A stretch of DNA of 64,000 nucleotides from Rhyacophila brunnea (GCA_022495005.1 JAGYXB010001018.1:608539-672538); one strand, 5' to 3'. Shown: positions 33,318 to 45,458, counted from the first letter of the stretch. The notes: generated by a model not told the origin, from the letters alone. A program made the numbers and translations.

Positions 33318-33800
33318 AATAATTACAAGATAAAAAAAAAGACTTTTTATATACCACGTTTTTAAAATTTCTGTTGAATCATATAAACTTGTCAATTCTG
33401 TGTACAAATAAGGCCATTGTCAACAAATCATTTTTTTGCTATTTTGCAACAAACAAATATAGAATTCTGAAATGTCATTTTGATTTAATAATAATTTATT
33501 ATTAATAATAATAATTTAGTTGCTAGGACCACCCCCTTAGCAACCAATAATAGTGGATTGGATTACGGATTTCTTCCGAAATAACTTTTCATACAAAACA
33601 GAATTAACTGAAAATGAATTCAATTCTACTTAAAGATGGCTAAAAGTATTAAAATAGTGCATTGCCATCGTGTTCTGATATATTCTAAAACTTTCAAATG
33701 TCTAGCTAGTCGGAAAGTTAGCTAAAAATCGATTGCAAGATTTGTACTGGATAAACAACCACCGGACACACAAGAATACGAGCTAAGAAAAATGTGGTAA
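33318..33800 (+). mobile_element. Family X element, copy 5
   Basis: Full-length copy with central TTGCTAGGACCACCCCCTTAGCAACC and end ACACAAGAATACGAGCTAAGAAAAATGTGGTAA. Confidence 0.75.
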
Positions 33801-34013
33801 AATGGAATAGTGAATAACATGACAATACCTACTAATGCGATTAGAAGTGGTATTATTCCTTTAAATTACTAGTTTTTTTAAATTATAACTTTAAAATATA
33901 ATCATTTAATAATGTATTATTTTTACTTTATCACCGATTTATTATTTTCAATCAACCATTTCTTTTATTCAACGAATAATTAAATTTTCTTCACAAGATT
34001 TGAGAATGTAACA

Positions 34014-34265
34014 TTCCATATTATATTGAATATACATAACTTGAAAACACCATAGATATAATACATAATATATTATATAATACTGGTATCGCATAGGTTT
34101 TCTAGTAGGTATATATATATAATATATATATATACCTACTAGAAAACCTATGCGATACCAGTGGGTATACGGGTTCAAGTCCCGTCGGGCGTCGTATTTT
34201 TTTCAAATAAGATTTATTTTAGTAGGTAGGTATATAATATCTGAAGTGTTTTCAAGTTATGTATG
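34014..34265. repeat. Nested inverted repeats around a perfect hairpin
   Basis: The inner palindrome 34082-34162 has perfect 39-base arms beginning ACTGGTATCGCATAGGTTTT with almost no loop. An outer, imperfect pair (TATACATAACTTGAAAACAC at 34020-34040 and GTGTTTTCAAGTTATGTATG near 34245) encloses it. A tRNA-like 3' half, ACGGGTTCAAGTCCCGT, lies at 34169-34185 just outside the inner hairpin. Confidence 0.7.
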
Positions 34266-34636
34266 TTTTATTATTTATTGTAAATTTTAACAATGCAATT
34301 AAAGTTTTTCCATAATAATTTTTATTGATTACTGAAATGATAACATGATAGAAACGGTTTCTATAATTTATTAATTATTATTCACAAAATTATCAATTAT
34401 TTAATCGATCACATGCTGCCAAATCACGCTTTATTTTTTGGATAGTGTTTGCGTAGATAATCATTTCTCTTTATAATCGTGTTCTATTTTAACTATATTT
34501 ATCTTTACTATTTATTTTTTTATTCAATAATAAATATTATACACAAGGTTATAAGAATGTAGATTCGTTATTGGCGGAATTTGAGGAACCTCAGCTTAAA
34601 CTTAAATATATGAAATAATTTGCATCAATCAAAAAC

Positions 34637-34725
34637 AGATCGATAGCTAACTAGCTAGTCCAAATCACTCATCCGGAAAGTGAAAGACGTAAGTTCGACT
34701 CTCTCGAGATTTTGGAAAATTACGT
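34637..34725 (+). repeat. SINE-B head, copy 1
   Basis: GATCGATAGCTAACTAGCTAGTCC (A box) and AAAGTGAAAGACGTAAGTTCGACTCTC (B box) match the tRNA-like heads at 38530-38615. The tail differs. Confidence 0.4.
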
Positions 34726-34729
34726 TATT

Positions 34730-35985
34730 TTTTTTCTCTCATACTTACTTTTCCCTCCACCACCTATTATGCAGGCGTATACAGTGTCGTAAATTACATT
34801 AGGCACCCTTCAAAGTTGTGCTGTATGTTGTGGGTATCCCAGGAATAACTTCCCAATACCTTGGTTGGCGTGCACAAGATTGTGCGTGACGGAAGCAATC
34901 CGTTACGGCAAGCTAACTTATACTAAAAATCGTTTTTTCCCGTTAAAAATTTTGCATTTACAATAATTAATATTATTTTTATAGTCTTATTATCACTTTT
35001 TAATATATTTAGATTGCCAAAAACCATACTTAAATAATAAGAAAAGTTACAATAAATTAATACTTCTCTTCTGCGCTATAAAGAAAAGATTACAATATTC
35101 GATTCATAATACATAATTACACAACTATCAGAGATCCGTTATTTATCTTTTTATACAATGAACATGATATTATTACTACTACGCAACTTATGCATATTAA
35201 TTACAGCATTAAATGCATTTCACAGTTACTACATACTGCAAAACGAACCTCACGAGGTAACGTGACATTACTGTAATAAATTACAAACTAGTCCAGGATA
35301 CAGGTGTTAATGTCTTCGTGGTTTGCGTTAGCCAAAGACAAACCAAACGTTCGAAGAAGATAGACGGCATCCATTAACGTAACTATTTCAGCGAATTCCG
35401 CAATCTAATAAATTTTACAAAGGCGTTTTTTCGTAACAATTGGACGATTCGCAAACTAGTAAAATGTCGTTAAACGTACAAATCTTTTCCATAACCTACC
35501 AAACGGCATATTATGTACCCATTTTAAATTTTGTTTCAGGAAATCCCTAAAGGTAAAGGATGATAAAATTTATTATAAATAAATGCTAGAATATACATCA
35601 TTTTAATCAAGCATTTACATGATAAAATTCTGTTTTATTACAAAATGATAATACAAATTATATTAAATTGAAAAGACCGGTTTACTATTTAGATATCTAT
35701 TACGATTTAAATTTATATGTTAATTTAAGTAAGTTGGTCTGTTATTTTTTTATATCCGTAAACATATTATGTTAAGCAATTTGTATGTATAATATGTATT
35801 ATATTGTGATGAATATAATGTATTTGGGCCTATTATGATCCTAATCCGATCCCCAACCCGATCCAATATTCTTTGCTTAGGTATCATAATACCAAGTATG
35901 TTAATAAATAAATGATAATTAGTTACTTATAAACCATGTTAGCAGAAACACCTGTTACCTGTAGAACAGCAAGACGTCATTACCT
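34730..35985. other. AT-rich intergenic DNA
   Basis: Two slightly GC-richer patches (34840-34920, 35230-35460) carry no recognisable gene. Confidence 0.35.
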
Positions 35986-35989
35986 GCAC

Positions 35990-36297
35990 TGGTTTTGAAT
36001 GTCAATCGCCACGCGCACAGGGTGATTCTTTCATCAGTTATCTTTCGACCCTCGTTCCCTCTACATCTGCCATGATTGGAGCGAATGTCGTAAACTATCA
36101 CCAACCTATCTTCATCCCAAACAAGTACAATGTATCCGTGAGAGTGATAAACCGAACTTTGATAATTGCGTGAACACGGAAACAGCTTTAGCATGCCAGA
36201 CATCTCAACATCACAGGTTAGTACCTCTATTGAATCCTTATGTAACCGTCCCACCCCCCAGCATCCAAAATCTACCTCAATTACATTCTACTGAAAG
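35990..36297. repeat. Family R repeat, copy 2 (partial)
   Basis: Blocks CCGTGAGAGTGATAAACCGAAC, GCGTGAACACGG, TGTAACCGTCCCACCCCCCAGCATCC and TACATTCTACTG align in order with 16128-16565 and 57401-57881. A minus-strand frame (35955-36254) is open through it but is not conserved in the other copies. Confidence 0.5.
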
Positions 36298-36299
36298 GT

Positions 36300-37165
36300 A
36301 CCGTCATAAGTCTTTTTATAAACGACATAATTAATTGAGTTTATTCCAATTGTGTGTACCTACTTATAATGCTATATTATAATATTAAAATTATTTCCAA
36401 TATTTGTCTCATTGAATTGAAAAATGAATATAATACAAAAATATTATATTAAATTCTCGGAATATTAATTTAATTTTATAAATATCAAAACTGTGGCTGT
36501 TAAAAATTGGATATTAGATTTCGTCGTTTTCCATTGAATTATCTTGACAAAGAAAATTCAATTTTGTAACACAAATTAATAAAATTTGAATTTTATTAAA
36601 AACGGGTTTTCATTAAAAGCTAATAAATAATAAATGTAGCTGATAAACGAATAGATACTTAAAAGCCTAATTGAGTCTGTAAGCGCTAAATTGTATAATT
36701 AAATAAGCATCTTTCCCTTTAATAGCCCTCTATTATCAATTATTATACTTTAATTTAATGAAGATTGTAATATTTCAAGCAAAAGACAGATACTTATAAT
36801 GCATTGTTATATAATTGTACAGAGAAATGAAGAAACACTTTTAGGATCTATTAATATTTTTCGGCGTACAAATTAACTCAATTAATTCTTTTATTGCGTC
36901 AATTAAATTTAATACGCTTTAAAATTCAGACACGGATTCATAAATTTATTAATTTTTCATTTTATCGATAGAAGCATCTTAGAATGTACAAAAAGTAATT
37001 ACGTTCATCTCAAGTTTATTTTAATTAAGCAATAAATTCCATGTTGCAATTCAGGCGTATATTATTAAATTATATTTTGATTGTAATACATTATTATTGA
37101 TTGCTTGTCAAATCAATCAAGTCGATTGTAGAATTTGTAAAAATAACAGTTTATTTTCCAACTGA
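36300..37165. other. AT-rich intergenic DNA
   Basis: Nothing recognised. Confidence 0.4.
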
Positions 37166-37169
37166 GCTT

Positions 37170-37332
37170 TAAATTAATGAAAATAAAGCTATAAATCTAA
37201 TTAACAAATTAACAGAAATAAAATTATTAAAAAAAACCTTAGAGACACACATGTTAAAAAAAAATCTAGAATTCACATCTTCCCCTTTCTGGGCGAGTGC
37301 CTTTACCTCTAAACTATCGATCCGTCTATAAT
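37170..37332 (-). mobile_element. SINE-B, copy 2
   Basis: Minus strand: GACGGATCGATAGTTTAGAGGTAAAGGCAC head, degraded B box, then TCTAGATTTTTTTT and TCTCTAAGGTTTTTTTTAAT tail blocks that match the 38450-38615 copy. Its 5' end abuts the P element at 37333. Confidence 0.5.
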
Positions 37333-37582
37333 TGTGTCGCTTGATTTCAAAATCAGCCAAGTCCACCTTTAGGTATTTTTGACTTTTTTGTGTATTGCTG
37401 AAGAACTCCTGCTTTCTACCATTTATGAATTATCAAAATGTCGAACTAATTAATTTTAAATATTCTATATTCGAAATAATATAAACTTTCACCCTTGTGA
37501 CTGTGGACTTGAGAAAACAAAAAGCTGTTTTTCTCCTATTCATCTACTATGGACATGGCTGATTTTGAAATGTAGCAACACA
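37333..37582 (-). mobile_element. Family P element, copy 2 (250 bp)
   Basis: TIRs TGTGTCGCTTGATTTCAAAATCAGCC and ...GGCTGATTTTGAAATGTAGCAACACA. Same 250-bp length as the copy at 5126-5375 and reverse orientation. Internal blocks TATTTTTGACTTTTTTGTG, CACCCTTGTGACTGTG and AAAAGCTGTTTTTCTCCTATTCATC are shared. Confidence 0.75.
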
Positions 37583-37589
37583 ATTCTGC

Positions 37590-38445
37590 AAATTATTTCT
37601 TATGACTACGTTTTAATTTAGGCACTTGAAATTAATAACACCAATCAAGAGGCAATCAGCTTTGTGATCAAATAAGGCAGATGACATTACTACAGTTTAG
37701 AAGCAAAGGGTGGATGTAGACTGTTAAGATCCAATATAAGTAATGGATTCTAAACTTTGTCAGTCATACGTATTTTTATTTTCATTGAACATATATCGAA
37801 TATTTTACAATGTGTAGATAGTGTTTGTTATTTATTTAAATTCAATGAAACCCTGTCTAATCCAAGCCATAGTATTAAAATAATAGTAAAAATATATTTT
37901 TTTATTTAGAAAATATTTAAAATTATGCCATTAAACCTTACATAATTTTAGATATTTATAGATAGAATAATATTTTTTATCGATTATGATTTGGTTAGAC
38001 GGAGCATAATGAATTTTAAAAAAACTAACCGAAACCATCTGAAATAAGTACCTATTCTTAATTCAACGAAAACAAATAAGTGTGACTGAAAAAGTGTGCC
38101 TATTTTTGTCGAATCAGCCATAGCATACCTTAACAATTATTATGGTGTAGTTTAGGCAAGGTTTAATTGTATTTGAAAAACTAACTGGCACCATCAAATT
38201 GTATTCTTTATTGAATGAATCCAAATAAGTATGACTAACAAAGTTTAGTGTCCACTATTTATGTCGAATCTTAACAGCCAACCTCCACGCTTCACTACTG
38301 CATTATTAACTTTATTGTAGCAGACGTCTGGGTGTGTACTAACTTCATATTTATTATTGATATTCTTATACTTATTGTCTGAATAATTGTATTATTGTCA
38401 TTTTTTTTTTAAATAATATTGAATATTTACAAGGTCAGAATAATA
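37590..38445. other. AT-rich intergenic DNA with a weak direct repeat
   Basis: GTGTGACTGAAAAAGTGTGCC...TTGTCGAATC near 38080 and GTATGACTAACAAAGTTTAGTGTCC...TGTCGAATC near 38230 suggest a diverged local duplication; a similar TAAACTTTGTCAGTCATACG lies inverted near 37750. Confidence 0.3.
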
Positions 38446-38449
38446 TGAG

Positions 38450-38615
38450 ATCCCTTATTACAGATATGATATAACATAATTTTGAAAAACCTCAGAAACA
38501 TTCATATTATAAAATAATAATCTAGAAAAAACAAGTTGGAATTAGTGGGACTCGAACTTACGTTTTTCACTTTGCGTGTGGGTGTGCCTTTGAGCTATCG
38601 GTCCGTCTATGTAGA
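38450..38615 (-). mobile_element. SINE-B, copy 3
   Basis: Minus strand: GACGGACCGATAGCTCAAAGGCA (A box), CGTAAGTTCGAGTCCCAC (B box), then CCAACTTGTTTTTTCTAGAT and TTTCTGAGGTTTTTCAAAAT. Best-preserved head of this second tRNA-derived family. Confidence 0.55.
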
Positions 38616-38918
38616 TTTAATATTAAATAAAAATAATAATAATGTCATTATTAATAAATACAAGAAATACGAACGAAGAGAAAGTCCATTACAAGATCTT
38701 TGATGTATGTATGTATGTTTACTTAAATATTTATTTTTCAAATGTTCTTATGTAGTTTATAAATACAGGGATTAGCCACTATTTTGGTATTGTATCTGTG
38801 CGGGAAATATCCTTTGCGTAGCCTTGAAAATGTCCTGGATATATAAATACCTAATATAAAGTTTAGAGTTATATGGAAATCTAATGACAGCCTTTGTTCA
38901 AATACACGTCCAAGCGTT

Positions 38919-39149
38919 GTGGATACAAGTGGATGGGTTGTTAGCAAATACCGCAAGGTTGGTGAGGTGTCCGCCAAAAGTTTTAGTAGTAAACTAGCGG
39001 TAAGAGCGACTTGGTATAAATTAGGTTACCTGTTTGTGGCAGGTGCATTCGCTACTACTATAGGTATGCTTGCCCAACTTTATCAGTTTCGTATAATTTC
39101 AACAATAACATTGATTGTCAGAATGTTTGAGTTTCGGAAAATCGTATGA
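38919..39149 (+). other. Open, GC-richer stretch without identity
   Basis: Both strands stay open across about 38740-39149. Neither frame shows a motif I recognise. It could be a relic of a transposon protein. Confidence 0.15.
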
Positions 39150-39302
39150 ATGTTGGATTATTCAGTGATAGACTAACCGCACTGTGTTTAACGTCAGGGT
39201 TAAAACTATTGCTCAGTACTATTTATTGAAATAGTATGTCTTTGTTTTATGACACATTATAATGTCAGTCAAAGACAAACACTCGATATTAAGATATTAT
39301 TT

Positions 39303-39825
39303 TTGAAGTTATACTTCTTTTGGCGCGTTTGGGAAATCAGATCGGAGTGTATTTTTGGCGTATGACATGCAACACATAATTTATTTTTTCACACGAAAAA
39401 AAACGCACTTGATTGGATTCGAGCCACCGATTGTTCGGTTATCAGCCAAATGCACTACCTTTAGGCCACAGTATGATACTGCAATCGTGACGATTATACA
39501 GTATAATATTATAGTTTAGTATGGTTCTGTTGCCTAGGCAGCAAATTTATTATTGCCGGCAATTTGCAATTACTTACGTAAACAAACGATTAAACGTCAG
39601 AGTGACAGTTGGTACTTTAAAAATAAAAACAAAGATAATCCATTATATAATTTAGTAAAATAAGTTAAAGTGTATAGAAATAAACCAACGGCGTTCCAAT
39701 AAGCGGTTTTTTTTCTTAAGTGTGTAATTTAACAAGATAATTAAGAGCTAGTCAAAGAATCTAGTTTATCACAAGTTTTGTTTTTGTTTTGTTACGCCAA
39801 AGAAGTATAACTTCTAACGCGCGTA
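39303..39825. mobile_element. Family Q inverted-repeat element
   Basis: The left end GAAGTTATACTTCTTTTGGCGCG is mirrored by the right end CGCCAAAGAAGTATAACTTCTAACGCGCG. About 520 bases lie between, including a tRNA-like segment. No coding frame and no target duplication seen. Confidence 0.5.
39405..39478 (-). tRNA. tRNA-like sequence inside element Q, likely non-functional
   Basis: Minus strand: GTGGCCTAAAGGTAGTGC (D arm), a TTTGG-CTGATAA-CCGAA anticodon arm with a seven-base loop that would read GAT (Ile), and TGGCTCGAATCCA (T arm). The acceptor ends pair poorly, so a tRNA pseudogene or SINE head is more likely than an active gene. Confidence 0.3.
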
Positions 39826-39829
39826 CATA

Positions 39830-40480
39830 AGTACACACACCGATTTTTTGTATCTACGAAGTCTTAGATGAGGCTTATTTAGATTTAGGTACATTCGTAA
39901 TATATTGTTCTATTCCATTTATACAAAATTATGGGGATCAATAAATCAAATTGAGTTAGCATATTGATCGGCGATACATTTTTTTATCGAAATGCTTTTA
40001 TGAATACCTCGCATTTACTATTGAGGTTTCTTTATGGACTTTGACATGCAAACTACTCTACTTGATGCTAGTCAAATGATAATTGTGTGGGCTGAGAAAG
40101 TTACCTTATTGAAAACTATTCGTTTACCCGCATCGGGTATTAATTTTATTGATAATATAAATTCGGCCAGGGTCTATGAAACCACCTAAAATCACGCAAG
40201 ACGGTGGTGATTCCAATGATTATTTTTTCGTGTTCATTGGACACTGGGAACAGAGATTTTTAGTCAAGTTTTTTTCGTGGTAAAATAAATGTAGCGACTG
40301 ATATTATTTCTGGGCATATACTTGAACTAACTTATATGACTGTAATCACTGACATGTCACCGTTTATTATTTTGATTCTTTTAATTATATCATACAGAAA
40401 TTAAATAATGCATCTTTTCTGGCCTCGTTTGCCATGGTTCCCAAAAGGTTTTTTCACGTCTATATATTCAAAAATATTAT
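39830..40480. other. AT-rich intergenic DNA
   Basis: Nothing recognised. Confidence 0.4.
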
Positions 40481-40483
40481 AAA

Positions 40484-40606
40484 ACCAACCTTCTTCTTCT
40501 TCCACCTTATCACGACCCAGAATTGGGGCATAGGGTAAGCACAAGTTCACGCCATTTCCCTCGGTCCATCGCCAACGCTTGTGCCTCGCACCATGTCAGA
40601 CCCTAG
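40484..40606 (-). pseudogene. LINE 3' tip
   Basis: The minus-strand frame reads GLTWCEAQALAMDRGKWREL then VLTLCPNSGS and a stop, followed by a GAAGAAGAAG tail. This is the conserved last stretch of the LINE clade also seen at 18791-19185. Confidence 0.65.
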
Positions 40607-40803
40607 GTTACTTATTTAACCAACCTAGGTTACTACATTGCTCGGTGGCTATTTTAGAATTTACAGAAAGGCTTTACAGAACTATAAAGCATCATAGTGA
40701 TCGAGTGGAACTATTTATTTTTTGAAAATTTAAATAGGCACACGTAGATAATGATCTAATTGTGGATATCTTTAAGTTCCAATGAGAAGAGAATTCTTTT
40801 ATT

Positions 40804-41288
40804 TTACAACTTTTTTATTATCTCGTAATCTTATTTGTTCGGTGGTTGTTTGTCCAGTACAAATCTTGCAATCGATTTTTAGCTAACTTCCCGACTAGAT
40901 AGACATTTTAAACTTTTAGAATATATCAGAACACGATTCCAATGTATTCTTTTAATACTTTTAGCCATATTTAAGCAGAATTGAATTCATTTTCAGTTAA
41001 TTCTGTCTTGTATGGAAAGTTATTTCAGAAAAATCCGTAAAAAGTAAAAGACTATTATTGGTTACTAAGAAAGTGGTCCTAGCAACCAAATTATGAATGT
41101 ATATTACTTGCGTTACTATGGAAATCAAAATGAATGAAAATATGACATTTCAGTATTTTATATTTGTTTGTTTTTTTATTTACTTCATATCAAGTACAAG
41201 TTAGAGCATATTGAGCATAATAATTCAACAGAACATTGAAAAACGTTGTAGGTATATATAAAGTTCTTTTTATCTTGTAATAATTTTA
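40804..41288 (-). mobile_element. Family X element, copy 6
   Basis: Reverse copy from TTACAACTTTTTTATTATCTCG (3' end) to AAGTTCTTTTTATCTTGTAATAA (5' end), with GGTCCTAGCAACC at the centre. Confidence 0.7.
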
Positions 41289-41289
41289 G

Positions 41290-42900
41290 TACTTATGTTT
41301 TATTTTTCATTTATTTATAAATACTACCTAGGTATCACTTAAGTATTTTTCATAATTGTATTTACTGTTTAACTTAATTATGCTTTCTATTCAACCTGTT
41401 ATATAAAACATCTCTTTTGCTTTTATTTTCTGTTTTATATTGTACTTACTCTTGTGTGATTGATCCTATTGTTTGTCCTACATAAAATTAAAATCTAATT
41501 TTTGTTAGAGTAGCACCAACAGATGTGCTAAGATTGTAAATAATTTTAATAATAAGTGATCTTTAAATTTCAAACTTAATAATTATTATATTACTATACA
41601 TATAGTAAACTATTCAGGTATACTAAAGTACTTATAAAAAATATTAGGATATAATATCTAAAAATGTATACATTTAATCTTGGCATATAGGAGGCTAACA
41701 TGAAATACTAAATAACATTACAAGCAAAAAGTAATTTCAAGTTTAATCAGTGTTCACCACTGCAATCAATATGTTGAGAAACCCATAGGTAAAGTGTAAT
41801 TTCTGATAGATATAAACTCATGAGTTTTATTTATTTTAGCATCAGATAGGTATTCTACGAATTGTATAAAAAAAATATATGATGTAAGTATACTGTTATT
41901 ATTTTCACATTTATTTTAGAAGCTTGTTTTGTCTTCAAACAAACACAATTTGTTCAAAAATAGATTTACTAATATTCCATATTAATTTAAATATAGGTAC
42001 CTATCGACGGCCCCAGGAAAAACCATGATAAGTCTAAAATCATAAATGTTCAGGAGAGCGAAAAAACTAAATTATTTACGCTATTAAATTCATCATATAA
42101 AATGAGTAAGTTTTTTCTTATCTTATTTAAGTAAATCAGATAGACCATTTTATGGTCTATATGCCTATCAAAATTTAATGGTGATTCATTAATTAACAGC
42201 TGAGATAATATCTTAAAATCGTTTTTATTTGGAATAATATTACGCACTTTATATTTTGACTCGATTCAACATGCTTTTGCGCGGACGAAATAGATTACTG
42301 ACTCCGCATAACACATTCATATTCTGAGATAGAAACCTTATTTTACGTCGCATTTTTCTTACTCCATACGTTTTTATAATTACAACTATAGTTATAACGC
42401 TCTTTTACGGAAAAATTGACATTGCGCAATATTTAACTCGAAATAGTACAGCGTGTCTATAAAATCTTAACAAGGGATATAGGGACATATTGATATATAT
42501 ATATTTTTATACGGAGTTTTTATAATTTAAATGTATTTAAGTATGACTTTTTATGTTTTTTTGCAAATTATTATTGATATTTTTATAAATAATCAGAATA
42601 TGTACATTACGAAATAATAAACATTCAGGAAAAATGTTTATAATGGAATAATAAAGAAGTTATGAGGAAATTAGTACATAACACTACTTACTACACCATC
42701 AATAAAATATCTATTTTTTATACCTACTTCGTAACAAATTTTTCATTAAAAATATAGAATAGATAGAAAAAAACAATGTAATGTTAATGGTCATGTATAT
42801 CGCTAGAACAATTTTAATTTAATTAATATTCAGTACAATTATCGAAACCAGAGAGATAATATATTTCATTAAATAAATCATTATAAGTTCGTTAATGGTT
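41290..42900. other. AT-rich intergenic DNA
   Basis: No gene or shared repeat recognised over about 1.6 kb. Confidence 0.4.
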
Positions 42901-42905
42901 TACAT

Positions 42906-43627
42906 CAGAGGGGGGCAAACTGCGGCCCGCGGGCCGCATGTGGCCCGCCGGGTATTTTTTTGCGGCCCACCATCATTAATTGTACTTCTGATTACGAATA
43001 ACTTTTTTATATATATTTTTTTAATATTGACAATAGATTAAAATTTGAAGAATTTGTTGTTTCGTAAATGTATTATCACAGTACGTATTCCTTGCGTCTC
43101 GTCTCACACTATTTAATCACTAATTTCTACGTTGAAAATCAATTTCAATAGATATTCATAGTGTGCCGACAGAGCCGCAACTTGAGATTCTTGATCTGCA
43201 GTGTGACACTGATTTAAGAGAATTGCATCGTCGCGAAGAAATCTCTAAATTTTACAATGCCCTTAATTCAGACAAATTCGACCAACTTAAAGATTATGCA
43301 ACAAAAATGTTCGTTATTTTTGGATCAACCTATATATGTGAACAAACATTTTCGATCATGAACCTCAATAAAAATTCTTTACGATCAAATATCTCCGATG
43401 CTCATTTACAAGCAGTTTTGAGAATATCAACTACAAAATTAACACCTGAATTCAAAAAAAAATTCAAAAATGGTACAACAGTTTCATTCTTCTCATTATT
43501 TTTTTTTAATGTTTGTTTTTCGTGATAATAAATAGTGTATATCTAAAAATGGTATTTTACTTGCGGCCCGCCGCTCATTTTGAATTCTTTAATTTGGCCC
43601 GCCATCCAAAAAGTTTGCCCCCCCCTG
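42906..43627 (+). mobile_element. hAT element, internally deleted, perfect 8-bp TSD
   Basis: Termini CAGAGGGGGGCAAACTGCGG and (reverse complement) CAGGGGGGGGCAAACTTTTT, each followed by GCGGGCC-type sequence, are typical of hAT elements. GTTTACAT is duplicated exactly on both sides (42898-42905 and 43628-43635). Only 722 bases remain; the DNA-binding and catalytic parts of the transposase are gone, while the C-terminal domain is kept. Confidence 0.9.
43136..43525 (+). pseudogene. hAT transposase C-terminal dimerisation domain
   Basis: The open frame carries PTEPQLEILDLQCDTDLREL, KMFVIFGSTYICEQTFSIMN and LNKNSLRSNISDAHLQAVLR. The FGSTYxCEQxFSxMxxxKxxxRxxxxDxHLxxxLR pattern marks the dimerisation domain of hAT transposases. 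A stop at about 43133 closes the frame upstream and the usual 500-600-residue protein is reduced to about 125 codons. The frame itself shows no stop, so it decayed little after the deletion. Confidence 0.85.
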
Positions 43628-43639
43628 GTTTACATAAAG

Positions 43640-45455
43640 GATATACTGAGTGAATTAAATTAGTAATTATCACTTCAGAACACACATAATTATTATTGTT
43701 CAATACAAAAATACAAAAATATTAAATAACTAGTGGAATATAATATTATACATAACAATTTGGCACAAATGTACCTACCAAAGCATCGAAATGTTGGAAA
43801 AAATATATTTAAGTAGGTTTATTAGTTTCAAAAATTTTAATACTAATAAACCTAAGGAAAGTGTTATTTATAACCTAATAATTATTATTTAAAGACAGCT
43901 GAATTCACTTTCGTTATCAAATGAGATCGCATTATTAAAATGTTCATCAGCAGAAGCTAAATTCATATAAAATTTATACTAGGCTTGTATTACATACACA
44001 TTCTATAATCACGATTAGGCAATAACCTATCTAAAATAACATTGATACAACATTATGTAGTTCTGCTGTAGCAAGAGTGATAACCTTTTCAGTACCTACC
44101 TTCTATTCACTTTTTTCAATTCAATGTTTGTAACATAATATCTTTCTGTACTTAATTGATCTTGTAAAATTGTAATTAAAAGCTTATAAATACTGATACA
44201 GTGATCATAATAACTTTCGTTTTGTTTTTCTAATGTTTATTGTTGATATGAGTTTAATTATCGATTAGTAAACATAGTTGAATTATATTTAATTGTCAAC
44301 ATAAATCATGAAACATCAGTATAAGTACGTCTTAATTGAACTCAGTTATGTTAATTAATACGAGGTGTCATGATTGCAATAATTTATTTGGAAAGATAAA
44401 ATAAATATGTACCTCCCCAACATTGTAATATTTAGTTTAAAATTTAAATAATCGTGGTACGAATCTGCATTTTTCTAAACGGTTGGCTTTTAACTAGTAT
44501 TTTCTTTAAATGATACATTATATTGTTATCTAATCTAATCAATCACGTAGAGTTTTATTAAATACTTTCTCAAAAAAACATAGTTTAATATCAATTATCA
44601 TTCATAGCACTTTATTTAACTTACTATTTTGATCGATCTATATAACTCCGACCGATTTAACTTAGATAAAAATAGTAATTACTATTTATGCTAGTTTTAA
44701 TATTTTAAAAGAATCATATTCAATAAATTAATACGAGGTAAGTATATATGAGAGTAGGTACTAGATTTTTCAAAACCAATTGATATTTTGTTTGATATTA
44801 TACCTACCGGGGATACCACAATATTATGTTAATCCCATCTCATACATATTATTTACCTAGATTCTAGACAACAATAAATGATTCATAAACTGACTATTAT
44901 ACACGTTTTTCGGTAAAATTCTATTGAAAATAATAGATAAAATAAGTTTTCAAAAAACCCGGCTAATCTTTTCTTTTAGGTGACCGACATGTAATAATAA
45001 TTTATAATCCACAAAGCTCGTTTTCGAGAAACATTCAATGTACAAAGTAATAATAATATATACCCTTTTATATTATTGCAAACATAAAATTAACACGTCG
45101 GACGTATTTAAGTTTTACAATGAGCTTAAGTTGGTCCCAATGTGTACAAATCAATTAGTAAGCCTTTCGGAAATTCTCACCATTTGAAAGAGTAATAAAA
45201 ATGATTTTTTTCACTTTCTTAAGTCATAAATATTATTCCGTAATTAGTAAGAATTTTACTAAGAGAATAATAAAATAAACTCTTTTGTATTTGCTAGCTA
45301 GATAAGTCCTTCCTTTTAAATAATAAAATATTTTGTAATTTAAACATGAAAATACTGCCTAGTTGCTATTATCGATGTACAAGACTAATTTAATCAAAAT
45401 GTGTCATACTGTACCGAAAATAAAATAATGTTTTGAAGTTAAAACATAATATTAT
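43640..45455. other. AT-rich intergenic DNA
   Basis: Nothing recognised over about 1.8 kb. Confidence 0.4.
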
Positions 45456-45458
45456 AGG

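Noticed and set aside
35955..36254. 99-codon minus-strand protein gene with a GTAATG donor
   Set aside because: The frame falls in repeat family R and is broken in the copies at 16128 and 57401.
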